From JASUTC01 sp035447925 (GTDB lineage Bacteria; Thermotogota; Thermotogae; MWEM01): a DNA stretch of 64,000 nucleotides. Within the stretch, counting starts at the first letter, position 1, and every line of letters starts with the position of its first letter. The position numbers and the translations under genes were made by a program. The stretch covers positions 186,001 through 250,000 of the forward strand of contig DAOTHY010000001.1 in the NCBI GenBank assembly GCA_035447925.1. The letters are read 5' to 3'. The notes below the pieces were generated by a model. It searched no databases, was not told the DNA's origin, and saw nothing but the letters and a program-made list of their open reading frames with translations. Positions 50,773 to 59,916 of this stretch are shown in pieces.

Positions 50773-51246
50773 TTATTTGAAATTCTCATCTTCTATGGTT
50801 TGAACCTGTTCAAATGCATTGGTTAAGAATTCTCGTTTAAATTCAAACCCTTCAAGAAATTCAGTGTTCAGCCATCTATCCAACATATCTATTGCTTCTT
50901 GAGGAGCCAGTTTCCAGCCTCCCATGGTTAATATATTGGCATTATTGATGACTTTACACATCTTTGCCGCATAAGATCCCTCTACAACAGCTGCATAAAC
51001 GCCTTTGAATTTGTTGGCTACAATCGCCATGCCCATACCGGTACCACAACACAATAACCCCTTTTCAAATTCCCCTGATTGCACCTTTTTGGCAACCTTT
51101 GAGGCTACTTCATAATACGCTTGAAAATCGTCCGAATTTTGCATGCCTAAATCTTCAATCTCATATCCCTTTTCAATCAAATGTTCTTTTAAGGCTTCTT
51201 TTAAAGAAAATCCCGATTTATCTGCACCCATGACAATCTTTTTCAT
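50773..51246 (-). CDS. Divergent RpiB/LacAB-type sugar isomerase (candidate sulfo-tetrose isomerase)
   Basis: 157 residues. The RpiB/LacAB fold is clear: GADKSGFSLKEALKEHL, LLCCGTGMGMAIVANK with the catalytic Cys, and NNANILTMGG. Differences from RpiB stand out: Lys10 replaces the His of SDHAGF, and Ile100 replaces the His before NNAN that is involved in ring opening. The C-terminal Arg/His phosphate region reads GFEFKREF with a longer tail. A normal rpiA is present, so this gene serves the operon. In the sulfo-transketolase pathway an RpiB-family enzyme isomerises 4-deoxy-4-sulfoerythrose; that is the best guess. Coupled to GH31 by ATGA. Confidence 0.75.
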   Translation of the reverse strand: MKKIVMGADKSGFSLKEALKEHLIEKGYEIEDLGMQNSDDFQAYYEVASKVAKKVQSGEFEKGLLCCGTGMGMAIVANKFKGVYAAVVEGSYAAKMCKVINNANILTMGGWKLAPQEAIDMLDRWLNTEFLEGFEFKREFLTNAFEQVQTIEDENFK

Positions 51247-53267
51247 TCTATATCCTCCTTCATTCTTATCAACATTTCTCGGTAAGGTGATTTCATTCGA
51301 ACAAAAACGGGTGGTTTTCCCAATGGCGATGTTATTTTATAAGTGCCACCACTATAGTGTTGTTCGTCCCAAAGATAAATCCATTCATCTTCAGGAAGAA
51401 AGACATTGTGTTCATTTTCTCCCGCTTTCAAAACGGGACAAATTAACAAGTCTCTTCCTAAAAGGTATTCGGTTTGAATATTTTTCGTTTTATCAGTTGG
51501 ATAATGGGTATACAAGCTTCGCATAAAAGGCAAACCGGTTGTTGCATTTTCTTCGTTCAGAATTTGGAAGTATGGTTTTAATCGAACGTGAATAGCAACC
51601 ATTTTTCTAAAATGTTCCAACGTATCCTCATCATAATCAAATTGGCAGTTTAAATCGGGCCTATTTCCTTCATGTGTTCTCATGACTGGCGTATAGGCGG
51701 CCATTTCAATCCATCTCATCAACAGTTCTTTAGATCTGGTTATCTTCCCCAATTGATTGTCAAAGGTTGTATATCCACCGATATCTGAATGACTAATACC
51801 GAATCCGCTAAGCCCGAGAGACAATGATGCTGGTATAACTGAAGGCAACCCATCATCCATACTCCAATCCACCATTTGATCTCCGTTCCACATTAAAGTT
51901 GAATATCTCTGTGTGAATGAATAACCCGCACGTGTAAAGAAGACTGCTTCCCCTAATTTTCCCGACTCTTCAATTGCTTCCCTATTTAATTTAGCCCACA
52001 AAACCGGAAATTGATTGTGAATTAAAGTCGGATCTTCGCCGGAAAAAAGTTTGCAATCACAGGGAAGGTATTCACCAAAATCAGCCATCCAGCCAGACAA
52101 TCCAATTGCAAGCATATTGTTTTTAATAATACCTTTTAACCATTGATAGGCTTCAGGATTTGTTAAATCAACAATCGCCGCAGGAAAGGTAGTGACTTCA
52201 ACCAAATATTCTTCATTATTCTGATTTTTTAGAAGATAATGCTTTTCACTCGCCTCACGGTATAAAGCACCTTCTATGGCTAAGAAAGGATTGATGTATC
52301 CCATCGTACGAATACCACGCTTGTTTAGATTTTTGATTGTTTCAGGAAGATCGGGGTACATCGCTTCTTCAAATTGCCAGTTCCACATGAGCTGTTTTCC
52401 AAAAGAAGTGATGCGTTTTCCCTCCCAGTCTTGAATCCAAATAGCAGAAAGCTTGATCCCTTTATTTCTTGCCAGTTCAACTTTGGGTTGAACCACTTCG
52501 GTGCCACCTTGAAGACCCAATATCAAGCCATCGAAGATCCAATCAGGTAATTTTGGTTGTAATCCGAAATATTTCGCCTGTGTTTGGATCACTTCCTTAA
52601 AATCTTCTCCGATGCCGATGATGATTTCTTCAGGAACTGACCAGCATTCAATTTGTGAAAAATCATCGTGAGTAAAGTCAAACTCCATGTAACTTGAATG
52701 GTTCACATGACAGAAAAAATTCGAAGTCGTAATGAATGATGGCTGCGGAAAATAGGTGGTGTACCAATCGCCGCCGGCTTTGTCAAACTTATCAGCAAAA
52801 AAGGTCAGTAACTCTTTCTTATTTCTACCTACCCCTTGTTCACTAACCCAAAGAGGTAATTTTGAGCCTTTGAGATTGAGTTTGGAGTATTGTTCGCCAC
52901 CTCCGTAAATGCCTTCATTTCTATTCGATATAAAACGACACCAAAAACGATTATATCTGATGGCTTGATTATCAATTTTCATTTTCAGGATTTGATTGTC
53001 TTGAACCTGCAAAGTAACAAAAACCTCTATCGATTCAAAGAAAAATCGGATAACGGCAGTTTCAGGTGTTTTTTCAACGATTTGGAAATTTACCAGCGGA
53101 TACTTTGATTCCAACTCGTTGGTGAACTCAAAATTTCCATGGTACATTTCATAGGTTGAACAACCCTTTCCGATAAAAAAGGCTGGATTTTCTGATGAAT
53201 GACAGAGTATTTCTATTTCTCCAAAACTGATTTGAAGTCCTTGCTTGTTTTCATTTATTTTTAGCAT
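51243..53267 (-). CDS. GH31 alpha-glycosidase of the YihQ (sulfoquinovosidase) group, Arg-to-Gln variant
   Basis: 674 residues from ATG 53267 (TTG 53276 is possible), close to E. coli YihQ (678). The nucleophile Asp is in GWMADFGEYLP (codon 52082-52080), the acid Asp in WNGDQMVDWS, and HSDIGGYTT and MRTHEGNRP match YihQ. Sulfoquinovosidases recognise the sulfonate by a QQRW or KERW set. Here both Gln residues (GLQGGTE and IQDWEG) and the Trp (LMWNW) are kept, but the Arg is Gln (FGKQLMW, codon 52394-52392). The enzyme therefore belongs to this group, but its substrate could be sulfoquinovosides or another 6-modified alpha-glucoside. Cytoplasmic. Confidence 0.85.
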   Translation of the reverse strand: MLKINENKQGLQISFGEIEILCHSSENPAFFIGKGCSTYEMYHGNFEFTNELESKYPLVNFQIVEKTPETAVIRFFFESIEVFVTLQVQDNQILKMKIDNQAIRYNRFWCRFISNRNEGIYGGGEQYSKLNLKGSKLPLWVSEQGVGRNKKELLTFFADKFDKAGGDWYTTYFPQPSFITTSNFFCHVNHSSYMEFDFTHDDFSQIECWSVPEEIIIGIGEDFKEVIQTQAKYFGLQPKLPDWIFDGLILGLQGGTEVVQPKVELARNKGIKLSAIWIQDWEGKRITSFGKQLMWNWQFEEAMYPDLPETIKNLNKRGIRTMGYINPFLAIEGALYREASEKHYLLKNQNNEEYLVEVTTFPAAIVDLTNPEAYQWLKGIIKNNMLAIGLSGWMADFGEYLPCDCKLFSGEDPTLIHNQFPVLWAKLNREAIEESGKLGEAVFFTRAGYSFTQRYSTLMWNGDQMVDWSMDDGLPSVIPASLSLGLSGFGISHSDIGGYTTFDNQLGKITRSKELLMRWIEMAAYTPVMRTHEGNRPDLNCQFDYDEDTLEHFRKMVAIHVRLKPYFQILNEENATTGLPFMRSLYTHYPTDKTKNIQTEYLLGRDLLICPVLKAGENEHNVFLPEDEWIYLWDEQHYSGGTYKITSPLGKPPVFVRMKSPYREMLIRMKEDIE

Positions 53268-53272
53268 TTCCC

Positions 53273-54214
53273 TCAACCTTTTCTCTTAAGAACTTTTTTG
53301 GCGGCTAACACGATGTCATCAGACGTCATTTGGTATTTTTTTAAAAGGAAATCTGTCAGCCCTACTTCACCAAAATGATCTTTGATTCCGATTCTTTCAA
53401 GGGGTACGGGACAATGTTCTGCTAAGACTTCAGAGACGGCACTTCCCCAGCCGTTAATAATGCTGTGATTTTCAGCGGTTACGATAGCACCAGTTTCTTC
53501 AGCGGCTTTAACTATGGTTTCCCAATCTACTGGTTTTAAGGTATGCATATTTAAAACCCTCGCATGTATCCCTTCTTTTTCTAGAATCTGGGCAGCCACA
53601 AGCGTGTTTTTAATCATTATTCCGCTGCAGATAAGGGTAACATCCGTTCCAGGAAGGATTTCATATATTTTTCCCAGTTCAAATTCCGTTCCATCAGGAA
53701 AGTATCGGTCATTTGATTTACGAGCTAATCGCATATAAACAGGACTATCAACGGTTGCTATTTGGGGTAAAAGTGATCTTAACTGAGTCCCGTCAGCTGG
53801 TTCAACAACGATCATATTGGGAATTGAACGGATAAGCCCAGCATCTTCAACACTCATGTGTGTTCCACCGTTTAACTCAGCGGTTACCCCGGGATCTGTT
53901 CCTCCTATTTTTGCGTTTAATTTTGCATAAGCAATTGAAATGGCAATTTGATCAAGTACCCTTCTAGTGGCAAACGGTGTAAAAGAATGTGCAAAGGGAA
54001 TTTTACCCGTAACAGCAAGTCCGGCTGAAATACCAATCATATTTGCTTCAGCTACACCTACATCGATGAAGCGATCCGGAAATCTTTCTTTGAATGAAGT
54101 GGTTCCAGTAGCTTTCATTAAATCAGCTTCAAGAACAACGATTCGCTCATCACCTTCAGCTAAATCCAATAGTATCTCAGCGTAGATTTGTCTTAATTCC
54201 TTTTCGTTTGACAT
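53273..54214 (-). CDS. Transketolase, C-terminal subunit
   Basis: 313 residues from ATG 54214 (AGGTG upstream), one base after the stop of the N-terminal subunit. It carries the pyrimidine-binding and C-terminal domains: EADLMKATGTTSFKERFPDR, DVGVAEANMIGISAGLA (activating Glu), FTPFATRRVLDQI and AENHSIINGWGSAV. Two-gene transketolases are common in Thermotogota and anaerobes. In this operon a transketolase would move two-carbon units from the released ketose to glyceraldehyde 3-phosphate; in the sulfo-transketolase pathway a two-subunit enzyme acts on sulfofructose and then on sulfoerythrulose. Confidence 0.92.
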   Translation of the reverse strand: MSNEKELRQIYAEILLDLAEGDERIVVLEADLMKATGTTSFKERFPDRFIDVGVAEANMIGISAGLAVTGKIPFAHSFTPFATRRVLDQIAISIAYAKLNAKIGGTDPGVTAELNGGTHMSVEDAGLIRSIPNMIVVEPADGTQLRSLLPQIATVDSPVYMRLARKSNDRYFPDGTEFELGKIYEILPGTDVTLICSGIMIKNTLVAAQILEKEGIHARVLNMHTLKPVDWETIVKAAEETGAIVTAENHSIINGWGSAVSEVLAEHCPVPLERIGIKDHFGEVGLTDFLLKKYQMTSDDIVLAAKKVLKRKG

Positions 54215-54215
54215 A

Positions 54216-55049
54216 TTAAACACCTGCTTCCTTTAATTGAGCAACTGCTTTTTTCCATTCTTCGCTTGAGACTTTCATATTATGGCAACTTATTTGATTT
54301 TCAGCAAAATAGGCGCCTTTTCCCTTAATGGTGTTTAAGATAATCATCGTTGGTTTTTCTTTGCTTAATTTTGATTGGTCCAGTGCATCGCATATCTGAT
54401 TAAAATCATGTCCGTCTATTGAAAAAACATTCCAGCCGAAGGCTTTCCATTTATCCGATAGCGGTTCAAGTGAATTGATTTCATCAGTTGTGCCATCAAT
54501 TTGCATTCTATTGTAATCTTGCATAACGGTTAGATTGTTTATTTTTTTTGAAGAAGCAAACATGGCAGCTTCCCAAATTTGTCCTTCCTGACTTTCTCCA
54601 TCACCGATGATACAATAGACCCTTGATGGCTTTTTATCAATCTTTTTGCCTAAGGCAATTCCAATTGCGGCTGATAATCCTTGTCCTAATGATCCAGCTG
54701 TCATATCGATTCCCGGAGTGCGTAGCCTATCGCAATGTGAAGGTAAGTTTGTATTCGGTTGATTTAAAGTGTCGGTCCATGATTTTGGAAAAAACCCCTT
54801 GTCTGCTAAAACCGAATATAAAGCGGGCCCACCGTGTCCTTTGGACAGAACGAAATGGTCTCTATCTCCCCATTTAGGGTCTTCTGATTTAACTTGCATG
54901 GTTCTGTAATACAAAGCCACCAGGGCTTCAATGATGGATAAGGAACCACCGATGTGGCCAACACCAAGTTTGCCTATTTGTTCGATGGTCAAACAACGTA
55001 TTTCATTCGCTTTTTTTTCCAGTTCCTTCAATTCTGTTTGATTCAACAT
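54216..55049 (-). CDS. Transketolase, N-terminal subunit
   Basis: 277 residues from ATG 55049 (AAAGAGG upstream; a GTG two codons earlier is possible). The thiamine diphosphate-binding half shows KLGVGHIGGSLSIIEALVALYY, FVLSKGHGGPALYS, GSLGQGLSAAIGIALG and the GDG...N motif in IGDGESQEGQIWEAAMFAS followed by MQDYN. Works as a heterotetramer with the C-terminal subunit. 10 nt after the dehydrogenase gene. Confidence 0.93.
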   Translation of the reverse strand: MLNQTELKELEKKANEIRCLTIEQIGKLGVGHIGGSLSIIEALVALYYRTMQVKSEDPKWGDRDHFVLSKGHGGPALYSVLADKGFFPKSWTDTLNQPNTNLPSHCDRLRTPGIDMTAGSLGQGLSAAIGIALGKKIDKKPSRVYCIIGDGESQEGQIWEAAMFASSKKINNLTVMQDYNRMQIDGTTDEINSLEPLSDKWKAFGWNVFSIDGHDFNQICDALDQSKLSKEKPTMIILNTIKGKGAYFAENQISCHNMKVSSEEWKKAVAQLKEAGV

Positions 55050-55059
55050 ATTCACCTCT

Positions 55060-56175
55060 TTAGTAGATTTGATTTAACAGGTTCACTAACTCGTTTTGCT
55101 GATATTTTTTGGGATTGAGTTGTGATATGGGAGCCGATAGTGTGATTTGAGCAATCCTTTCTAAATCCTCTCTTTTCACTCCAATTTGACTAAGGGTCGT
55201 TGGTGCATTGACATTTTTCATGATTTCCGCAATTTTGTTTGAAAACTGTTGAACCGTTTCGTAATTCAAATGACGGATTAAAATATCCATGTTTGGCTTA
55301 TCACTATCGTAATTGTCTTTGATGATTTTTGGCAATGCCAATGCACAAGCAAAACCATGTTCCAAGCCATATTCATTGGTTAGAGGAAAACTCAGTGCGT
55401 GTAGAATGGTTGTCCGTGTTTGTGCAAACGATATTCCGGCAAGAAGACTGGCGTAAAGCAGCTGTTCTCTGCCTTCATAATCCTTTGGAGAAACGTATGT
55501 TTTTTCTATGTTTAGCATGATTAGCTTCATTGCTTCCATTGAAAATAATTTTGACATAGGTTGGGAAGAATCCGCCCAATAGGCTTCAATAGCATGAGTA
55601 AAAGCGTCAAGAGAAGTGGATGCGGTCACTCTTGGCGGCATGGAAAGTGTCATCATCGGATCGAGAATTGCATGATCTGGCCAGAAATATTCGGTGACTA
55701 ACGGTTTTTTTTGACCTCTTTCATGATCTGTATAAACGCCAACATTTGTCACTTCACTGCCTGTTCCGGATGTGGTTGGAATGGCAATTAACTGTGTTGT
55801 TCTTCCTTTTAATATTTTTCCGTTAAACAGAAATTCCTGTAAAGTACCATCGGTATCAATGAGACAGGAAATGGCTTTGGCCGTGTCAATGGCACTGCCT
55901 CCCCCAAGTCCGATCACTGTTTTTATCTTTCTTTCCTTGGCGTAGCGGACTCCATTATTGACTGTTGAACAAGAGGGGTTTGGCTCAACCTCACAAAAAT
56001 TAAAGATTGAGTCTTTTGGTTTTAATACCTGTTTAATTTGATCAACTAGTCCAACCTTTTTTAGGACAGGATCACTAACAATCAGAATAGGAGATTCGAT
56101 ATGAAGTGTATTTAAATGTAGGATCTTGTTTTTCCCAAAAAAGATCTCTACCGGTAAATAAAAACGATAGTCCAT
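55060..56175 (-). CDS. Iron-dependent alcohol dehydrogenase (candidate sulfolactaldehyde reductase)
   Basis: 371 residues. The NAD motif GLGGGSAIDTAKAIS, PTTSGTGSEVTNVGV, and metal ligands Asp/His in SLDAFTHAIEAYW, His in TILHALSFPL and His in GLEHGFACAL define the Fe-ADH family. This group includes enzymes that reduce small charged aldehydes such as phosphono- and sulfo-aldehydes (for example sulfoacetaldehyde reductase). In this operon, reduction of 3-sulfolactaldehyde to 2,3-dihydroxypropanesulfonate would regenerate NAD; this role is inferred from context. Lies between the exporter and transketolase genes. Confidence 0.85.
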   Translation of the reverse strand: MDYRFYLPVEIFFGKNKILHLNTLHIESPILIVSDPVLKKVGLVDQIKQVLKPKDSIFNFCEVEPNPSCSTVNNGVRYAKERKIKTVIGLGGGSAIDTAKAISCLIDTDGTLQEFLFNGKILKGRTTQLIAIPTTSGTGSEVTNVGVYTDHERGQKKPLVTEYFWPDHAILDPMMTLSMPPRVTASTSLDAFTHAIEAYWADSSQPMSKLFSMEAMKLIMLNIEKTYVSPKDYEGREQLLYASLLAGISFAQTRTTILHALSFPLTNEYGLEHGFACALALPKIIKDNYDSDKPNMDILIRHLNYETVQQFSNKIAEIMKNVNAPTTLSQIGVKREDLERIAQITLSAPISQLNPKKYQQNELVNLLNQIY

Positions 56176-56203
56176 TCTTTTCCTCCTTGTTATTTTTTTA
56201 GCG

Positions 56204-57112
56204 TTATTTTTTATCTGCTTTTTTGTTCTTCTGGACTAATATTATCCCCATTGTTGAGAGTAATACAATAATCATTCCGATTATTTGCAGTCCTGATAAT
56301 AATTCACCCAAAAGGAAGAATCCAATGAACGAGGCAAAAACAGGCATGAGTAATAGGGTGATTCTTACAATCCAAACGGGTAAAATTCTTAAATTATAGT
56401 AATATAGAATATAAATTAAAGTCTGCATGATCCCGGTGTAAATCAAAGAAACGATTAACATTGGATGCTCACTAATGGTTTTTTGATCAATTTTACGTTC
56501 AAATAGAATGAAAACAATCACAAAAATAGAAAATGTAATCAGATTATTGTAAAAAGCAACTGTTGAATCCCTTACTTTTACTCTTGGATCATTTTGAACA
56601 GATTTAATGATAAATCCGTTCAAAGCAACAAAAAGGGCACTTAAGATGAAGAGGAAATCACCGATTCCATTGAGTTTGAATTTTGTAAAATCGATATTAA
56701 TGACCAATAGGGTGCCTAACAAGATGAAAAGCGTTAATACCCAATCTACTTTGGTAAATTTTTGCTTAAGCAAAAAGATTGAGATGAAATTGGTGAAAAG
56801 AACATCCGCTTTCAACAAAATAGCTGCATTTGAAGCTGTTGAAAGCTGTAAGCCCAAAAAGGCTGTAATATCCAGCGAAAATCCTAGAATTCCAATCAGA
56901 ATCAATTTGGGCATTACGCTTCTGACTTCTATCAGATTTTTTTGATAACCTTTCAAAAAAATAAAAATGACTAAAAAAATCAAAGCTAAAAAACGTACTG
57001 TTACACCAACAAAAATAGGAGACAGTTCTAACAGCGAAAACCGATTTACTACGTAAAAACTGGACCAAACAACATTGAGAATTAATAGTGAAAAAATGGA
57101 TTTTGAACTCAT
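56204..57112 (-). CDS. EamA/DMT transporter (candidate product exporter)
   Basis: 302 residues with ten membrane helices in two EamA repeats (about 5-140, 150-292), including SSFYVVNRFSLLELSPIFVGVTVRF and the LQLSTASNAAILLKADVLF segment. Such proteins mostly export metabolites. In a sugar operon with a separate GPH importer and ABC importer, its likely task is to export the end product (for example dihydroxypropanesulfonate). Second EamA gene in the window; the two share only family features. Confidence 0.85.
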   Translation of the reverse strand: MSSKSIFSLLILNVVWSSFYVVNRFSLLELSPIFVGVTVRFLALIFLVIFIFLKGYQKNLIEVRSVMPKLILIGILGFSLDITAFLGLQLSTASNAAILLKADVLFTNFISIFLLKQKFTKVDWVLTLFILLGTLLVINIDFTKFKLNGIGDFLFILSALFVALNGFIIKSVQNDPRVKVRDSTVAFYNNLITFSIFVIVFILFERKIDQKTISEHPMLIVSLIYTGIMQTLIYILYYYNLRILPVWIVRITLLLMPVFASFIGFFLLGELLSGLQIIGMIIVLLSTMGIILVQKNKKADKK

Positions 57113-57118
57113 TTTATT

Positions 57119-58576
57119 TTAGATCAACTCATCTTTTAACTTCATGAGTTCCTTTTCATCCATATCTTTAACAGTTTGCCCTTTTCTATGTGCTGTCAGG
57201 TAATCGATTAATTGTCTGTGATTTTTAGGATTGATTGGATATTTCAAAGCAGCCCATATTCCCAGTGCCATCAAGATGATGGGAACAAAGGCAATTATCA
57301 ATCTAATCGTCAGCAAAACTGATTCTGGCTGAATCCTTTCAATCGATTTTTCAACCCCGTTTTCAATGATGATTTCGGGATTCAGATAGCCGGTTACACC
57401 TAAAAGGAATGTAACAAATGCGACTGCAATTCCTGAAGCAAATTTTCTTACAAACGTGATAATGCCGCTGAATGACCCCTCTCTTCTTTCTGAATATGCC
57501 AATTCACCCACATCCGTGACATCGCCGAATAATGTGTGTGGAATAACAGCAGCTGCACTCACTCCAGAACCTATCAAAGCAGCTAAAATAATGATTACAT
57601 ATAATGGCGCTGTAGAAGGAACGATAAAGATCAAAACACTGCCGATAGCCCATATGATCGCACCCACAATATATGCAATCGTTTTGCTTTTCTTTTTTGC
57701 GATAAAGGCATAAAAGGGTATAAAAAGAATTTCAACGATCAACAGGACTCCCAAAACTAATGACAGATATCCAGGCTGTAAAACGTAATATTTCATGTAG
57801 TAAGCGAAAATCATTGATACAATGTCCATGCTTAGATAGGCAGCAAGAAACATCAACAACAAATAACGGAAGGATTTGATCTTAAACGGGTCAATAAACA
57901 TCGCTCTGAAATTGATGGCCTTTTTCTGAGGTCTGAAATCTTCTCGTTCTTTTGTTGAAAAAAATACCCCGATCCATGGAAGAGAGAAAAGCAATCCGAA
58001 CACAATAGCCATGATGATATAGCCAGTTCTAAGATTTTCAAAGGAATTAACAATCAGCATCGGAAGAACAGCACAAATCAATGAAGAACCAAGTGAAAAA
58101 GCCAGTCGAATGGAATTTACAGATGTTCTTTCATTGTAGTCGAGAGAAATTTCTGCAGACATGGCCTGATAAGGAACCATTACTATTGTTACAACCGTGT
58201 TGAACAATAAATAGGCAAATAAAACATAAATGAATTTTGATATTTGGGAATCAAACTGAACCGGATACCACAACATGAAAAATGAAATGAAAATCAGAAT
58301 TATTCCAGCTAAGAAGTAAGGTCTTCTTCTGCCGTATTTCGATTTGGTTCCGTCAGTAATCGTTCCCATGAAGGGATCAGTAACAGCATCCCAGATTTTT
58401 CCTATCAGAAAGACCGGTGAAACATAGACCATATTTAGACCAATTACATCGGTTAAAAACAAGGCGAAGAAAAAATTAATGATATTAAATGCCCCGCCAC
58501 CGAATATATCTCCAGCACCAAAAAGCAGCTTAGTCTTTAGAGGGATTTTGTCATGTACTCCATTATGATTATCCAT
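57119..58576 (-). CDS. GPH family sugar:cation symporter
   Basis: 485 residues, twelve membrane helices. Clear GPH (MelB/YicJ/YihO type) motifs: GAGDIFGGGAFNIINFFFALFL, IWDAVTDPFMGTITDGTKSKYGRRRPY, and SAEISLDYNERTSVNSIR. The family moves glycosides, pentosides and hexuronides with sodium or protons; E. coli YihO, proposed to import sulfoquinovose compounds, belongs here. Its position 3 nt after the isomerase gene and upstream of the GH31 gene fits import of the glycoside or free sugar. Confidence 0.9.
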   Translation of the reverse strand: MDNHNGVHDKIPLKTKLLFGAGDIFGGGAFNIINFFFALFLTDVIGLNMVYVSPVFLIGKIWDAVTDPFMGTITDGTKSKYGRRRPYFLAGIILIFISFFMLWYPVQFDSQISKFIYVLFAYLLFNTVVTIVMVPYQAMSAEISLDYNERTSVNSIRLAFSLGSSLICAVLPMLIVNSFENLRTGYIIMAIVFGLLFSLPWIGVFFSTKEREDFRPQKKAINFRAMFIDPFKIKSFRYLLLMFLAAYLSMDIVSMIFAYYMKYYVLQPGYLSLVLGVLLIVEILFIPFYAFIAKKKSKTIAYIVGAIIWAIGSVLIFIVPSTAPLYVIIILAALIGSGVSAAAVIPHTLFGDVTDVGELAYSERREGSFSGIITFVRKFASGIAVAFVTFLLGVTGYLNPEIIIENGVEKSIERIQPESVLLTIRLIIAFVPIILMALGIWAALKYPINPKNHRQLIDYLTAHRKGQTVKDMDEKELMKLKDELI

Positions 58577-58579
58577 ATT

Positions 58580-59896
58580 CTACCTCACAATCTCCCATTT
58601 GTTGATATGGGCTAAAATTTCAAAAGATTTTGTGTAATCACCATATACAACAGAGATATGGTGTGCGAATCCATTGTAAACAACTTTGTCAAGGAGTTCA
58701 GTTAATGGGAGGTCAAATCGTGCTTTCATATATGTGCCACGCAATTCTTTTTCCATTGGAAAGGCCTCACCTTTTTGCAGCAACAACCTTGTTTTTCCTC
58801 TTGCCGTATCTATTCGACAGAATGAAATGATTCCTGGCTTCATCACAAAATCTGCTGTTACGCCTTTTCCACCGGCATGATAAGAATCCAGCGAGCAATG
58901 ACAAACCCCATCGGTCAAATTACAAGGAGCAACTCCGCAATGCCATAACAATGCAAAATTCTCTTTTAAGTCAACTTGAGAGAAATCCGCTAAAAATGGT
59001 GTTTGGGCACCTGCAGCTTGATGAGCAACCATACTCATGAGTCCTTCAACATCTCCTTCACAACCCAGTAAATATCCTTTAGATTGAAGATAAGACATTG
59101 AAGCACAAGGAGCAATACCAAATTCAGCTGCAAATTCAGGCCAGCATCGAATTGCTAAGGCATCTACATGATTGTTATCCAAAAAATGTTTGAATTTGAC
59201 TGATAATTCAGCTACTTTATAAAGCTGTTCTGAGTTGATTGCATTAACATCGAATAATTCAACGAGTTCTTGTTGAATTTGTTGAACTTCTAACTCTGGG
59301 GAGATGGTATTGAATACTTCAGATAACTCATAATGATCAACGAGCATGCCGGTTTTTGAATAAGCGCCTAATTCATCAATTCCAACATTGAAAAAACCTT
59401 TGGCCCGATAACCCAAAATCCCTATGTGATAATCACTTAATGCCTTTTTCATTTTGATTGCCTTTAGCCAATTCTCATCCAACTCATCAGAGACAGAAAC
59501 CCAAAAGGAATCTGTCCCGCCTTTGTAAAGATTGGAAGCGTTCAAATTAACGCCACACACCGAATTTAATCTTATTTTACCCCCGTTATATGGAAGTTCT
59601 GGAAGACCCCAGAGCAGTATTGGTTTTTGAACGCTCTTATTGATAATTAAAGCTAAATGCCCTAAATGAAAAGTACCACTGATGATTATAACAGCATCGA
59701 CATGTTGGCTCAATAACATTTCCGATGCCTGTTGTGCATCCTCGGGTTCAATAAGTGGCTCTTCAACAAATACAAACTCCAAGTCTTTTCTTTCTTTGTA
59801 TTTTTTAATCATATTTCTGTATATTTCCCCTGCGGTTAGATAATCAAAAGTTTTTCTAACCAGACAAACCACACCAATTCTTACCAGATTCTTCAT
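58580..59896 (-). CDS. L-fucose isomerase-like ketol isomerase (candidate sulfoquinovose isomerase)
   Basis: 438 residues from ATG 59896, with CAGGAGTGA upstream; a longer frame overlapping the ROK gene is rejected. The FucI/AraA superfamily pattern is present: VDAVIIISGTFHLGHLALII in the N-terminal Rossmann part, and AIRCWPEFAAEFGIAPCASMS, GCEGDVEG (metal Glu), FLADFSQVD (Asp) and LLWHCGVAPCNL in the catalytic part. It should interconvert an aldose and ketose without phosphorylation. In the operon it would turn the sugar released by GH31 into the transketolase substrate. Similar COG2407 proteins occur in pentose loci of Thermotoga, so context decides. Confidence 0.82.
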   Translation of the reverse strand: MKNLVRIGVVCLVRKTFDYLTAGEIYRNMIKKYKERKDLEFVFVEEPLIEPEDAQQASEMLLSQHVDAVIIISGTFHLGHLALIINKSVQKPILLWGLPELPYNGGKIRLNSVCGVNLNASNLYKGGTDSFWVSVSDELDENWLKAIKMKKALSDYHIGILGYRAKGFFNVGIDELGAYSKTGMLVDHYELSEVFNTISPELEVQQIQQELVELFDVNAINSEQLYKVAELSVKFKHFLDNNHVDALAIRCWPEFAAEFGIAPCASMSYLQSKGYLLGCEGDVEGLMSMVAHQAAGAQTPFLADFSQVDLKENFALLWHCGVAPCNLTDGVCHCSLDSYHAGGKGVTADFVMKPGIISFCRIDTARGKTRLLLQKGEAFPMEKELRGTYMKARFDLPLTELLDKVVYNGFAHHISVVYGDYTKSFEILAHINKWEIVR

Positions 59897-59916
59897 TGAA
59901 TCACTCCTGTATTCTC

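Noticed and set aside
50773..51246. Annotation as ordinary ribose-5-phosphate isomerase B
   Set aside because: Key His positions are changed, rpiA is present, and the gene closes a sugar operon.
51243..53267. Plain alpha-glucosidase or alpha-xylosidase
   Set aside because: WMADFGEYLP, HSDIGGYTT, the Gln/Gln/Trp positions and overall length match the YihQ group rather than maltase or YicI types.
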